DNA from: an uncultured Oscillospiraceae bacterium
GTDB lineage: Bacteria > Bacillota > Clostridia > Oscillospirales > Oscillospiraceae
Direction of reading: 5' to 3'
Length of the DNA: 64,000 nt
Assembly (NCBI GenBank): GCA_947625815.1
Contig: CANQPU010000002.1
Location: 1 to 64,000 of the forward strand
This document shows, in pieces, positions 17,070 through 25,837 of this stretch. How positions within the stretch are numbered: the stretch's first letter is position 1; each line of letters opens with the position of its first letter. Position numbers and translations under genes: made by a program. Below the pieces are notes generated by a model. It was given only the letters and a program-made list of their open reading frames with translations. It did no database searches and was not told where the DNA came from.

Positions 17070-19769
17070 ATGAAGACTCTGAAGAAGACCCTGTGCTTGG
17101 TCTTGGCGGTAGTCATGGTAGTCGGAGTGCTGATCATTCCTGCGAATGCGGCCTACGACGACTTTACTGACGTCAAAACGGTCAAGCACCCTGTGGCCGC
17201 GGAGATGCTCACCAAGCTGAGCATTTTCACCGGTTACAGCGACACCACCTTCGGCCCCGGCGAGACACTGACCCGTGCTCAGGGCGCTACCCTGATCGCG
17301 CGTGCTCTGCTCAAGCCGGCCACTGCGGCGAAGCTTCCCGCGGTTGACAGCTTCAAGGACGTCACCGCCGCTTTCGGCTGGGCTGCCGGCCCCATTAACT
17401 TCTGCATGCAGCAGGGGATCGTCAGCGGCCACGGCAACGGCATCTTTGACCCCAATGGCGAGCTTACGGGCTATCAGCTGGCCAAGATGCTCCTCGTCGC
17501 CATGAAGTATGGCGAGGGCAGCAAGTATGAGGGTGCCGGTTATGAGATGAAGGTTTTCCTGGACGCGGACCAGGCCGGCCTGTTCAAGAACATCACCGGT
17601 GTTGACTTTGCCAAGCCCATCACCCGCGACGACGCTGCTCAGATGCTGTTCAACGCCATCGACTATGATCCCACCGGCGGCAGCAGCGAGTATGTGGTTT
17701 TCGTGGACACCGACAGCGACAAAGTCCTCGATGCGGACGAGGCTGACTCTGTAGCTTACAGGGGCACCAATGAGCTTCTGGCTCTTGCCGCCGCCATGCA
17801 GGACACCACTCGTACACTGATAGAGGTCACCAAGAAGGAGCAGAGCATCGGTTACAAGAACTTTGGCCTTCAGTCCTCCACCTACACGGACAACTTCAAG
17901 CGCACCTTCTCCAGCTATAAGGCCAACGACAACATCGAGGTCGTCGCCGCCGGTAACCCCGCGGTCAAGTATGAGGGCGTTGCCGCGACCTACGCCACCC
18001 TCTCCAAGGACCTGGGTTACAGCACCTCTGAAAACAAGGCGTTCAACATCACCGTCATCACGGACGGCGTAGCGGCTACTGAGCAGACCATTCACCGTCG
18101 CGATACCGGTTCTGTCGGCGCTCTCGGCGCCCTCACCGAGGTTTACAAGACCTCGACGGACCACTACACGGTCTATGTGATGAACACCTATGTTCATGAG
18201 CTGACCGCGGGTGAGGTTCAGCCCTTCAAGCCCGCCGACGCCACCCACGACGCGGAAGCCGCGCACATCCTGCTTCCCAACAAGGCTGGCACCGCCGCTC
18301 AGCTTTCCTTCAAGACCGCGGACTACAACGTCGGTGACGTGGTCATCTACACCATCGGCCAGACCAATGCCGCTACTACCGAGGAGAAGGTTGTTGACTG
18401 CGTGAAGGCCAGCTACATCGTGGGCAACATCTCCCGCAAGGAGACCAACGGTGTTGTGACCATCGGCGGCCAGACCTACAAGTGGGCTGCCAAGGCGCCC
18501 ACCGCCATCACCAGCGGTACGTACAACACTGTCAGCGCGGCTCCGTATGCCTACTATCTTGACTTCTTCGGCAACCTCATCTACGCCACGGCTACCCCGG
18601 CCACCGCGCCCATCGACCAGTATGTCTACCTCGTTGACTGGGCCGCTTACAGGACGCCCAACGTCGGCGGCGACCATCTGTTCGAGGCCGGCACCTCCGT
18701 CCCGGCTCAGGCTCAGGCCAAGGTCATCGACCTGACCACCGGCAACCTGATGACCGTGAACCTGGCTCTGACCATCTACAACAACCAGTATCACTATGTT
18801 AACGCTGACGGTACTCTCGGACCTGTTGTGACCACCGTCGCCGCCGGCACTCCGTTCGCTGCGGTCGCAGGCATGACGGATGCGCAGTCTGCCCGGGCGA
18901 ATGGTAACCCGCTGCGCGGCCTCCATACCTTCAAGGTCCAGGCTGACGGCACTTATGCCATCACCTTCGACAAGGCTGCCAACACCGCTGTTGACGGCAA
19001 CGTGACCATCTGGAGAGGCATTGCCGATCTGGGAGCCACTGTTACCTCGACCCACCTGGTTGCCAGCAGCACCACCGAGGTCGTTGTCGCCACCCTGTCC
19101 TATGACGCCTACGGCAATGTGGTCGGCGCTGTCGTCACCCCGTTCACCGGCTATCAGAACTTCCCGTCCGCTCCTGTCGTCGCGAACTCCGCGAGCAAGG
19201 GCCTGATCATCAGCTATCATCCGGTGACCAAGGTCGCCTCCAAGATCCTGGTCGTCAACGATCCCATCAGCGCCGAGGCTTACAACTACGCTATTTACCT
19301 GGGCCTTGGCGGAACGGTATGGGATCCCTACACCAGCAGGGCTGTCCAGCTGTATCGCTGGGTTGTCAACGGAGCCGTTCAGGAGCTCAGCTACAGCGCC
19401 GCTATTGAGGCCAGCTCCGCCTATACCGACATCAAGGGCACTACCTCCACCGGTATCGTCAAGAACCTGACGGTTGAGGACGGCGAAGTGATCGCCTGCA
19501 GCGCTGTTCCTGCCGCCAATCATGTGACGGCCACCACCACGATCGGCCAGCTGATCATCGTGGCTGAGAGCGGTTACATGGCGGTCGGTACGGTCAACAA
19601 CGTGACCCTCCTCGCCGACGGCTGCGTGTTCCTTGTCCGGTCCGGTGCTTCCGGGTCCTACACCTACGAGGCCGTGAGCGCTCTCACCGCCGGTTATACC
19701 GTCAGAGACGTTTACGTGAACAGCCTTAACGCCGCCACCCTGGTCATCGTTGAGGCCCCCGCAAGGTAA
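17070..19769 (+). CDS. SLH-domain surface (S-layer-like) protein
   Basis: 899 aa. Signal peptide MKTLKKTLCLVLAVVMVV..., cut near ANA-AYD. SLH domains occupy about residues 28-75 (FTDV...GYSDTTFGPGETLTRAQGATLIARAL), 90-140 (FKDVTAAFG...DPNGELTGYQLAKMLLVAM) and a third ending in ITRDDAAQMLFNAI near 205. These bind cell-wall polymer. The remaining ~690 residues are Ala/Thr/Val-rich beta repeats typical of surface-layer proteins. ATG 17070 sits 9 nt after AAGGAGG. Codon use is strongly biased and the gene has its own terminator, both consistent with very high expression. Confidence 0.88.
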   Translation: MKTLKKTLCLVLAVVMVVGVLIIPANAAYDDFTDVKTVKHPVAAEMLTKLSIFTGYSDTTFGPGETLTRAQGATLIARALLKPATAAKLPAVDSFKDVTAAFGWAAGPINFCMQQGIVSGHGNGIFDPNGELTGYQLAKMLLVAMKYGEGSKYEGAGYEMKVFLDADQAGLFKNITGVDFAKPITRDDAAQMLFNAIDYDPTGGSSEYVVFVDTDSDKVLDADEADSVAYRGTNELLALAAAMQDTTRTLIEVTKKEQSIGYKNFGLQSSTYTDNFKRTFSSYKANDNIEVVAAGNPAVKYEGVAATYATLSKDLGYSTSENKAFNITVITDGVAATEQTIHRRDTGSVGALGALTEVYKTSTDHYTVYVMNTYVHELTAGEVQPFKPADATHDAEAAHILLPNKAGTAAQLSFKTADYNVGDVVIYTIGQTNAATTEEKVVDCVKASYIVGNISRKETNGVVTIGGQTYKWAAKAPTAITSGTYNTVSAAPYAYYLDFFGNLIYATATPATAPIDQYVYLVDWAAYRTPNVGGDHLFEAGTSVPAQAQAKVIDLTTGNLMTVNLALTIYNNQYHYVNADGTLGPVVTTVAAGTPFAAVAGMTDAQSARANGNPLRGLHTFKVQADGTYAITFDKAANTAVDGNVTIWRGIADLGATVTSTHLVASSTTEVVVATLSYDAYGNVVGAVVTPFTGYQNFPSAPVVANSASKGLIISYHPVTKVASKILVVNDPISAEAYNYAIYLGLGGTVWDPYTSRAVQLYRWVVNGAVQELSYSAAIEASSAYTDIKGTTSTGIVKNLTVEDGEVIACSAVPAANHVTATTTIGQLIIVAESGYMAVGTVNNVTLLADGCVFLVRSGASGSYTYEAVSALTAGYTVRDVYVNSLNAATLVIVEAPAR

Positions 19770-19800
19770 GCACAGCTTCCCTGAAACTGCATTAAGTTTC

Positions 19801-19835
19801 CCCGCCCCCGGGCAATGCCCGGGGGCGGGTTTTTT
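19801..19835 (+). terminator. strong terminator of the surface-protein gene
   Basis: A perfect 13-bp GC stem (CCCGCCCCCGGGC, loop AAT) is followed by six T. Confidence 0.95.
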
Positions 19836-19884
19836 ATCGCAGGACGGAGAGCCGGGACGGAGAGCAAAAATAAAGGGCGCTCTA

Positions 19885-19913
19885 TTGAAAAGGGTAAAAA
19901 AAGAGGGCATAAT
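19885..19913 (+). promoter_or_regulatory. recombinase promoter
   Basis: TTGAAA, 17 nt, CATAAT, just after the surface-protein terminator, so the recombinase is transcribed on its own. Confidence 0.7.
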
Positions 19914-19938
19914 CTCCGTACAATATTAAAAAACGGAG
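19914..19938 (+). promoter_or_regulatory. hairpin overlapping the recombinase ribosome-binding site
   Basis: CTCCGT (19914-19919) pairs with ACGGAG (19933-19938), the latter being the core of the GGAGG site of the recombinase. The fold would hide the ribosome-binding site and hold translation low. Confidence 0.5.
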
Positions 19939-19946
19939 GTCAAAGC

Positions 19947-21074
19947 ATGAAAAATCCGAACGGATATGGGGGAGTCACCAAGCTCCCGGGGAACAGGCGG
20001 CGCCCATACAGGGCGCGGGTCACGGTGGGATGGAAGGAGAGGGAGGGGGCCGCGCGGCTCCAGCAGTATATGACATTGGGGTACTTCGCCACGCGGACGG
20101 ACGCGCTGATGGCGCTGGCGGAATACAACCGGACGCCCTATGATGTCCGGGCCAGACAGGTCACCTTCCGGGAGGCTTTTCAGCAGTGGAGCCCCGGGTA
20201 TTTTGAGCGATATCCCAGCACGCGGCGGGTCACGGAGTACGCCATGGACTTCTGCCGGCCCATCTGGAACGTGCCGCTGCGGGATCTGGGTGTGGCGCAG
20301 CTCCAGGAGGTGATCGCCCGGATGGACAGGTCCAGGGGCTATCAGTCCAAGGTACGGTCACTGATGCACATGATCTTCCGCTGGGGGATCGCCCGGGGCA
20401 TCGCGGACCGGGATCTCAGCGAGTTTGTGGAGCTGACGGCGCAGGAGAAGGAGTCGCCCCGCCAGGTCTTCACGCCGGAGGAGATCGGGCTGCTCTGGCG
20501 GCTCCGGGAGGGTCAGGGACCGGTGCCGGGGGAGGCGCCCCGGTTCCACGGGCTCCATCTTCTGGACTCCCTGCTGGTGCTGCTCTACACCGGCATGAGG
20601 GTGGGGGAGCTGCTGGACCTGCGGCGGGGGGATATCGACCTTTCGGAGCGGTGCATCGACCTGCGGGGGACCAAGACCAGGGCGGCGCGGAGGCGGATCC
20701 CCCTGCACCGGGAGATCCTGCCCGTTCTGGAGGGGATGCTGGCCGGCGCCGACGGGGAGTGCCTGCTCACCGACCGGGACGGCGGGACGCTGACCTACGC
20801 CAGCTACAAATACGGGTGGTTCGACCGGGTCATGGAGGGGCTGGGGATGAGCCACACGCCCCACGACGCCCGCCACACCTTCGTCTCCGCCCTGGACACC
20901 GCCGGCGTCCGCCGGGGGGCGCTGAAATTCATCGTGGGCCACTCCCAGCGGGACGTCACGGACCGCTACACCCACAAGGACCTGCCGGAGCTGCTCCGGG
21001 AAATCGACAAGGTGGATTACGGTGTAGCGGCGGCGGGATACGGCCCCGGAACGACCCCCAAAAACGGAGCATAA
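19947..21074 (+). CDS. tyrosine recombinase/integrase
   Basis: 375 aa. Core-binding domain about residues 60-150; catalytic domain about 165-360 with Arg in LYTGMRVGELLDL, Lys in the RGTKTRAARRRIPL beta hairpin, HTPHDARHTFVSAL (HxxR), and VGHSQRDVTDRYTHK (His and the nucleophile Tyr). All catalytic residues look present. The N-terminus resembles AP2-like DNA-binding regions of phage integrases. ATG 19947 is 6 nt after GGAGGT. No excisionase, relaxase or phage gene is nearby, so this is a solitary recombinase beside a surface-protein gene. Confidence 0.92.
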   Translation: MKNPNGYGGVTKLPGNRRRPYRARVTVGWKEREGAARLQQYMTLGYFATRTDALMALAEYNRTPYDVRARQVTFREAFQQWSPGYFERYPSTRRVTEYAMDFCRPIWNVPLRDLGVAQLQEVIARMDRSRGYQSKVRSLMHMIFRWGIARGIADRDLSEFVELTAQEKESPRQVFTPEEIGLLWRLREGQGPVPGEAPRFHGLHLLDSLLVLLYTGMRVGELLDLRRGDIDLSERCIDLRGTKTRAARRRIPLHREILPVLEGMLAGADGECLLTDRDGGTLTYASYKYGWFDRVMEGLGMSHTPHDARHTFVSALDTAGVRRGALKFIVGHSQRDVTDRYTHKDLPELLREIDKVDYGVAAAGYGPGTTPKNGA

Positions 21075-21114
21075 GGCACAGGAAAGACACAGTCCCGGGG
21101 CGTCCTGGGGAGGC

Positions 21115-21164
21115 TTGCGGACGGGGTGGAACTGTGCTATAATATCTGCAAAGCAGATGTTATA
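21115..21164 (+). promoter_or_regulatory. promoter with palindromic operator, peptidase operon
   Basis: TTGCGG (21115-21120), 17 nt, TATAAT (21138-21143). A near-perfect 12-bp inverted repeat, TATAATATCTGC-AAA-GCAGATGTTATA (21138-21164), begins on the -10 box and covers the start site. This suggests repressor binding or a leader hairpin. Confidence 0.55.
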
Positions 21165-21256
21165 TTTAATTTCAAGCCGTCCCGCTCCCGCCCTGCGGGC
21201 GGAACCGCGGGACATGGCGGTGGATTTAATAACATCAAGACTCCGGAGGGACGTTT

Positions 21257-22555
21257 ATGGATAAGAGGATCGCGCAATTTTTTGAGGAGAACCGGGAGGA
21301 GATCCTGAAGGACATCAGCCGTCTTGTGGCGGTGGACAGCGTCAGGGGGGAGAGCGCCCCCGGCGCGCCCTTTGGTGCCGGCCCGCGCCGGGCGCTGGAC
21401 GTGGGGTTGGAGATCGCCCGCGCCCGGGGACTGGAGGGGAGGATCCTGGGGGACAGGATGCTGGTCATCGAGGCGGGCGAGGGGGAGGCCGAGCTTGCCA
21501 TACTGGCGCACCTGGACGTGGTCCCGCCGGCGGGGGAATGGAGGGTCACAGCGCCCTATGAGATGCGGGAGCTGAACGGGAGGATCTACGGACGGGGCGT
21601 CATCGACGACAAGGGACCGGCCGTGGTGTCCCTCTGGGCCATCCTCTGCGCGCAAAGGCTGGGGCTTTTGAAAAGGAAGGTACAGCTTCTGCTGGGGTCG
21701 GACGAGGAGTGCGGGTCCGGGGATCTGGCCTGGTATCTGGAGCACTACCCCGTGCCGGGGAAGGTCTTTACGCCGGACGGGTCCTTCCCGGTGGCCAACA
21801 CGGAAAAGGGCAGGATGCACTTTGTACTGACGGCCCCGGCCTACCGGGGGGAGGAGCCGCACGTGACGGAGCTTGCCGGGGGGTCGGTGCCCAACGCGGT
21901 GCCCGCCCGGTGCGAGGCGGTGCTCTCCGACGGGACGCGCCTTGAGACGGAGGGACGCGCCGCCCACGGGAGCCTGCCCCGGGAGGGCGACAACGCCGTG
22001 ACGCGGATGATCGAGAGGCTCGCCGCCATGGAGGGGCCGGGGTTCCGGATCTTCCGGACGCTCCGGAGGGCCTTCCCCCACGGGAACGTGGACGGGAGCG
22101 CCGTGGGCGCGGACTGCCGGGACGAGCTGTCCGGGGAGCTGACGGTGAATCTGGGCGTGATGAAGGCCGACGCGGAGGGGATCCGCATCGACGTAGACTG
22201 CCGCATCCCGGTCTGCGGCGACGGGCATGAGATCGCCGCCAGGTTTGAGCAGGCCATGGGGCCGGAGGTGAAGCTGGAGATCCTCTCCCTTTCCCGGCCG
22301 CACCACACGCCGGCGGACTCGAACTTCGTCCGGGGGCTCCTCCGGATCTACGGGGAGTACACCGGCACGCCGGGCAGGGCCTTCTCCATGGGCGGCGGGA
22401 CCTATGTCCATGAGATCGAGGGGGGCGTGGCCTTCGGCGCGGAATTCCCCGGCGCGGACGTGCGTATGCACGAGCCGGACGAGCGCGTGGAGATCGGGCA
22501 GCTTTTGCTGGCCGGAGAGATGTACGCCGAGGCGGTATGCCGCTTCTGCGGATGA
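21257..22555 (+). CDS. M20 family dipeptidase, PepV-like
   Basis: 432 aa. Metal-binding landmarks: LAILAHLDVVPPAGEW (His, Asp), YGRGVIDDKGP (bridging Asp), LLGSDEECGSGD (Glu pair), and the late HEIEGGVAFGAEFPG segment. A lid-domain segment lies about residues 185-300. Length and the GEW/GRGVIDDKGP pattern fit PepV/Sapep dinuclear zinc dipeptidases that cleave short peptides in the cytoplasm. ATG follows GGAGGG. The YihY gene begins 26 nt downstream on the same strand. Confidence 0.88.
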   Translation: MDKRIAQFFEENREEILKDISRLVAVDSVRGESAPGAPFGAGPRRALDVGLEIARARGLEGRILGDRMLVIEAGEGEAELAILAHLDVVPPAGEWRVTAPYEMRELNGRIYGRGVIDDKGPAVVSLWAILCAQRLGLLKRKVQLLLGSDEECGSGDLAWYLEHYPVPGKVFTPDGSFPVANTEKGRMHFVLTAPAYRGEEPHVTELAGGSVPNAVPARCEAVLSDGTRLETEGRAAHGSLPREGDNAVTRMIERLAAMEGPGFRIFRTLRRAFPHGNVDGSAVGADCRDELSGELTVNLGVMKADAEGIRIDVDCRIPVCGDGHEIAARFEQAMGPEVKLEILSLSRPHHTPADSNFVRGLLRIYGEYTGTPGRAFSMGGGTYVHEIEGGVAFGAEFPGADVRMHEPDERVEIGQLLLAGEMYAEAVCRFCG

Positions 22556-22580
22556 AACACGGGCGCGAGAGGGTGATAGA

Positions 22581-23477
22581 ATGACCAAGCTCAAACGGGC
22601 GTTTACCGTCGTGGTGGATTTCCTCGACGGCATCGGTGCCAGAAAGATCTGGACCTTCGCGGCGGCGGCGGCCTTTTACCTCTTCCTGTCGCTGGTGCCG
22701 ATCCTGGGCCTTGTCTGCTCGCTTTTGCAGTACACGCCCCTGACCGAGGAGGCGTTTTTGGGGTACATCGCCCGGGTGGCGCCGGAGGACGTATACTCCG
22801 TCCTGTCGGGGATCATCACCAGCATCTACGACAGCTCCGCCGCCACGCTGTCCATCACCGCGGTGGCCTCCATCTGGACGGCGGGCCTGTCCGCCCAGGC
22901 CCTGATGCGCGGGATGGACGCCGCCCACGACATCCAGCGGAAGGAGAATTTTCTGCTTTTCCGCCTCCGCGCCTGCCTCTTTATGGTCATCGCCGTGGCG
23001 GCCGTGCTGCTGACGCTGTGCGGGATCGTCTACGGCGGGATGATCCTGAACCTCATCAGCCGGGATCTGGACGGCACCTGGGCGGAACAGCTGCTGCTGT
23101 GGACCGTGAAGGTGGTGCGGTATCCCATCATGATGATGTTCCTCTTTCTGGTGTTCCTCGCCTTTTACAAGTGGATGCCGGCGGGGAAGCGGTCCCTGCG
23201 CCGCCAGTGGCCCGGCGCGCTCTTCGCCACGCTGGCCTGGCTGGTGTTCTCCTGGGCGTTCTCCGTCTATGTGGACTACTCCGACCGGTACGGCGTCTAC
23301 GGCATCCTGGGGACCGTGATCGTGGCGCTGCTGTGGATGTATTACTGCCTTTTCATCCTGCTCATCGGCGCCTATATCAACCGCTTCGTCCGCGAGGAGC
23401 CCGAGAAGCTCCACGCCAGGGCCGCGGAGCTCCCGGAGGAGGACAAGCCGAAGCTTGAGGCCGCCGGGGACCAATAA
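22581..23477 (+). CDS. YihY/BrkB-family inner membrane protein
   Basis: 298 aa with about six membrane helices. Landmarks: AAAAAFYLFLSLVPILGL at the first helix, SIWTAGLSAQALMRGMDAAHDI, FYKWMPAGKRSLRRQWPGALFATLAWLVFSWAFS-like, and YGVYGILGTVIVALLWMYYCLFILLIGAYIN. These are family hallmarks. The charged C-terminal tail is cytoplasmic. The family was once linked to RNase BN by mistake; its true function is unknown. ATG 22581 follows GAGAGGGTG. Confidence 0.9.
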   Translation: MTKLKRAFTVVVDFLDGIGARKIWTFAAAAAFYLFLSLVPILGLVCSLLQYTPLTEEAFLGYIARVAPEDVYSVLSGIITSIYDSSAATLSITAVASIWTAGLSAQALMRGMDAAHDIQRKENFLLFRLRACLFMVIAVAAVLLTLCGIVYGGMILNLISRDLDGTWAEQLLLWTVKVVRYPIMMMFLFLVFLAFYKWMPAGKRSLRRQWPGALFATLAWLVFSWAFSVYVDYSDRYGVYGILGTVIVALLWMYYCLFILLIGAYINRFVREEPEKLHARAAELPEEDKPKLEAAGDQ

Positions 23478-23481
23478 AAAA

Positions 23482-23585
23482 TCCCGCATTTTGCGGGAAG
23501 TCAACAAGATAAGGAAATCGAAGCGGGCGGGTTTGGAACCCGCCCCTACGAGCTGTCGAAAAAGGCCCTGCGGCCTTTTTCGACA
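23482..23585. repeat. cluster of palindromes after the YihY gene
   Basis: Three inverted repeats: TCCCGCA/TGCGGGA (23482-23498), GGGCGGGTT/AACCCGCCC (23525-23545), and a perfect 14-bp stem TGTCGAAAAAGGCC with loop CTGC (23554-23585). They do not code and lack proper T-runs; they look like dispersed intergenic palindromic elements. Confidence 0.65.
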
Positions 23586-23652
23586 AGGGGAAAGTAATTT
23601 TCGCGACGTACATGCCGCCGCGAAAATCATGAAATCGTTTTTGAGCAAGCAG

Positions 23653-23685
23653 AAAAAATTCCCGCGGAATGCGGGAATTTTTTTT
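23653..23685. terminator. bidirectional terminator between YihY gene and his operon
   Basis: A 13-bp stem AAAAAATTCCCGC/GCGGGAATTTTTT with loop GGAAT and T-runs on both strands. It ends the his operon on minus and the peptidase operon on plus. Confidence 0.9.
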
Positions 23686-23699
23686 GTGCGGGGACGGCC

Positions 23700-24356
23700 C
23701 TATACCATCTTCTCCTGCTTGACCTTTTTGTCGATGACGTGCCGGGAGGCCAGCTCCGCTTTCAGCTCCTCCAGGGTGATGCCCGTCTCCACCATCAGGA
23801 CCATGGCGTGGTAGGCCAGGTCGGCCAGCTCGTAGACGGTCTCGCGCCGGTCCCCGGCCTTGGCGGCGATGATGACCTCGGTGGACTCCTCGCCCACCTT
23901 TTTCAGGATCTTGTCAAGGCCCTTGTTAAAGAGGTAGCTGGTGTAGCTGCCCTCCTTGGGAGCGGCCCTGCGGCCCTCCAGAAGGCCGTAGAGGCCCTCA
24001 TAGGTGAACGCCTCCGCCCGGTCCTCCGCCTCAAAGACCCGGTCGTTGAAGCAGGAGTCCGTGCCCAGGTGGCAGGCGGGGCCGTCCTTTTGGACCTCCA
24101 CCACCAGCGCGTCCCGGTCACAGTCGGCGGTGATGGAGACGATGTGCTGGTAGTTGCCGCTGGTCTCGCCCTTGAGCCACAGCTCCCCGCGGGAGCGGGA
24201 CCAGAAGCAGGTGAGGCCGCGCTCCATGGAGATCCGGAGGCTCTCCCGGTTCATGTAGGCCAGCGTCAGCACCGCGCGGCTCTCCGCGTCCACCACGACG
24301 GCGGGAATGAGCCCCTTTTCGTCAAATTTCAGTTCGTCAATGTTCAGCATGAGCAA
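23700..24356 (-). CDS. hisIE: bifunctional phosphoribosyl-AMP cyclohydrolase / phosphoribosyl-ATP pyrophosphatase
   Basis: 218 aa. HisI part (1-110): [29 protein letters not shown], and metal Cys in DCDRDALVV and [12 protein letters not shown]. HisE part (120-210): [30 protein letters not shown] with the EExxE pyrophosphatase motif and [13 protein letters not shown]. It performs steps 2 and 3 of histidine synthesis. Last gene of the his operon, 4 nt after hisF. Confidence 0.97.
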   Translation of the reverse strand: MLMLNIDELKFDEKGLIPAVVVDAESRAVLTLAYMNRESLRISMERGLTCFWSRSRGELWLKGETSGNYQHIVSITADCDRDALVVEVQKDGPACHLGTDSCFNDRVFEAEDRAEAFTYEGLYGLLEGRRAAPKEGSYTSYLFNKGLDKILKKVGEESTEVIIAAKAGDRRETVYELADLAYHAMVLMVETGITLEELKAELASRHVIDKKVKQEKMV

Positions 24357-24360
24357 AACC

Positions 24361-25119
24361 TCAGATCCTTACAAGGATGCCCTCGGCCCTGAGGGCTTTT
24401 TTGATGTCCGCCACCGTGACCTCACCGAAGTGGAGGATGGAGGCGGCCAGACCCGCGTCCACGCGGGGGAGCGTTTTGAACAGGGTGACAAAGTCCTGAA
24501 CGGACCCGGCGCCGCCGGAGGCGATGACGGGCACGGATACGGCCTCGGACACGGCCCGGAGCATCTCCAGGTCAAACCCGCCGCGCACGCCGTCGGTGTC
24601 GATGGAGTTCAGGACCACCTCGCCGGCGCCGCTCTCCACGCACCGGCGGATCCACCCCACTGCCTCGAGTCCGGTGTTGTCCCGGCCGCCCCGGGCAAAG
24701 ACGGTGAAGACGCCGTTCACCCTTTTCACATCGGCGGAGATGACCACGCACTGGCTGCCGTAGCGCTTGGCGGCCCGCTCGATCAGGGAGGGGTCCCGGA
24801 GGGCGCCGGAGTTGACGCTGACCTTGTCCGCGCCGCATTTGAGGACGCGGTCGAAGTCCTCCAGCGAATTGATGCCCCCGCCGACGGTGAGGGGGATGAA
24901 GACCTGGCTGGCCGCCTCCGTCAGGACGTCCGCGAAGAGCCGCCGCCCCTCGGCGGAGGCGGTGATGTCGTAAAAGACCAGCTCGTCGGCCCCGGACGCG
25001 GAGTAGTACCGGGCCAGCTCCACCGGGGAGCTGACGTCGGAGAGCCCTTCAAAGTTTACGCCCTTGACCACGCGCCCGTTCCGGACGTCCAGGCAGGGGA
25101 TGATCCGTTTTGTGATCAT
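24361..25119 (-). CDS. hisF: imidazole glycerol phosphate synthase subunit HisF
   Basis: 252 aa (beta/alpha)8 barrel. Starts [26 protein letters not shown] with catalytic Asp11, has [19 protein letters not shown] with the second catalytic Asp region, and ends in phosphate loops [13 protein letters not shown]. It works with HisH. It overlaps hisA by 4 nt. Confidence 0.98.
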   Translation of the reverse strand: MITKRIIPCLDVRNGRVVKGVNFEGLSDVSSPVELARYYSASGADELVFYDITASAEGRRLFADVLTEAASQVFIPLTVGGGINSLEDFDRVLKCGADKVSVNSGALRDPSLIERAAKRYGSQCVVISADVKRVNGVFTVFARGGRDNTGLEAVGWIRRCVESGAGEVVLNSIDTDGVRGGFDLEMLRAVSEAVSVPVIASGGAGSVQDFVTLFKTLPRVDAGLAASILHFGEVTVADIKKALRAEGILVRI

Positions 25120-25829
25120 TTGGCGGCCTCCATAGCCTCGGCAAGGTCCAGGGTCCCGTCGTACAGCGCCCGGCCGATGATGGCGCCGCTCACGCCGGTC
25201 TGCCTGAGGCGCTTCACGTCGTCCAGGGTCGTGACGCCGCCGGAGGCCACGATGTCCAGGCCGAATCGGGCGGTCAGGCTTTGGAAAAGCTCCGCGTTCG
25301 TGCCGCCCATGGCGCCGTCCGTGGCGATGTCGGTGCAGATGACGGTTTTGACCCCCAGCGCTTCGAGGCGTTCGATAAAGTCGAAACAGTGGACCTTGCT
25401 GGTCTGGAGCCAGCCGCGCACGGCCACGAAGCCGCCGCGGACATCCACGCCCACGGCGATATGCTCGCCGAAGCTGTCCACCGCGCGGGCCAGGAGATCC
25501 GGATCCTCCATGGCGGAGGTGCCGAGGATCACCCTGAAAAAGCCGGCGTCAAGCGCGCGCTCTATGTCGTCCCAGGAGCGGATGCCGCCGCCCAGCTCCA
25601 CCCGGAGGCCGGGGATCCGGGCGATGGCGGAGGCCGCGGCAAAGTTTTTCCCGATGCCGTCCCGGGCGCCCTGCAAATCCACCAGATGGAGGAATTCGGC
25701 GCCCTGCCGGCGGAATTCCATGGCCTTCTCCACGGGATCCGGGGAATAGACGGTCATTTTGTCATACTCGCCGTGGAGAAGCCGCACGGCGCGGCCGTCA
25801 AAAAGGTCGATTGCGGGAAAGAGTTTCAT
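25116..25829 (-). CDS. hisA: ProFAR isomerase HisA
   Basis: 237 aa from ATG 25829 (MKLFPAIDLFDGRAVRL). A longer reading frame runs upstream, but this start matches the family and has only 8 nt between it and hisH. Catalytic Asp in AIDLFDG and the second Asp in CTDIATDGAM; phosphate loops LGGGIRS and VASGGV. It isomerises ProFAR to PRFAR. Confidence 0.96.
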   Translation of the reverse strand: MKLFPAIDLFDGRAVRLLHGEYDKMTVYSPDPVEKAMEFRRQGAEFLHLVDLQGARDGIGKNFAAASAIARIPGLRVELGGGIRSWDDIERALDAGFFRVILGTSAMEDPDLLARAVDSFGEHIAVGVDVRGGFVAVRGWLQTSKVHCFDFIERLEALGVKTVICTDIATDGAMGGTNAELFQSLTARFGLDIVASGGVTTLDDVKRLRQTGVSGAIIGRALYDGTLDLAEAMEAAK

Positions 25830-25837
25830 GGGGAACC

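Noticed and set aside
17052-19910. 952-codon open frame antisense to the SLH surface protein
   Set aside because: It is a by-product of strong codon bias (GNC-type codons) in the surface-protein gene; the translation is Gly/Val/Asp-rich low complexity with no ribosome-binding site or family features.
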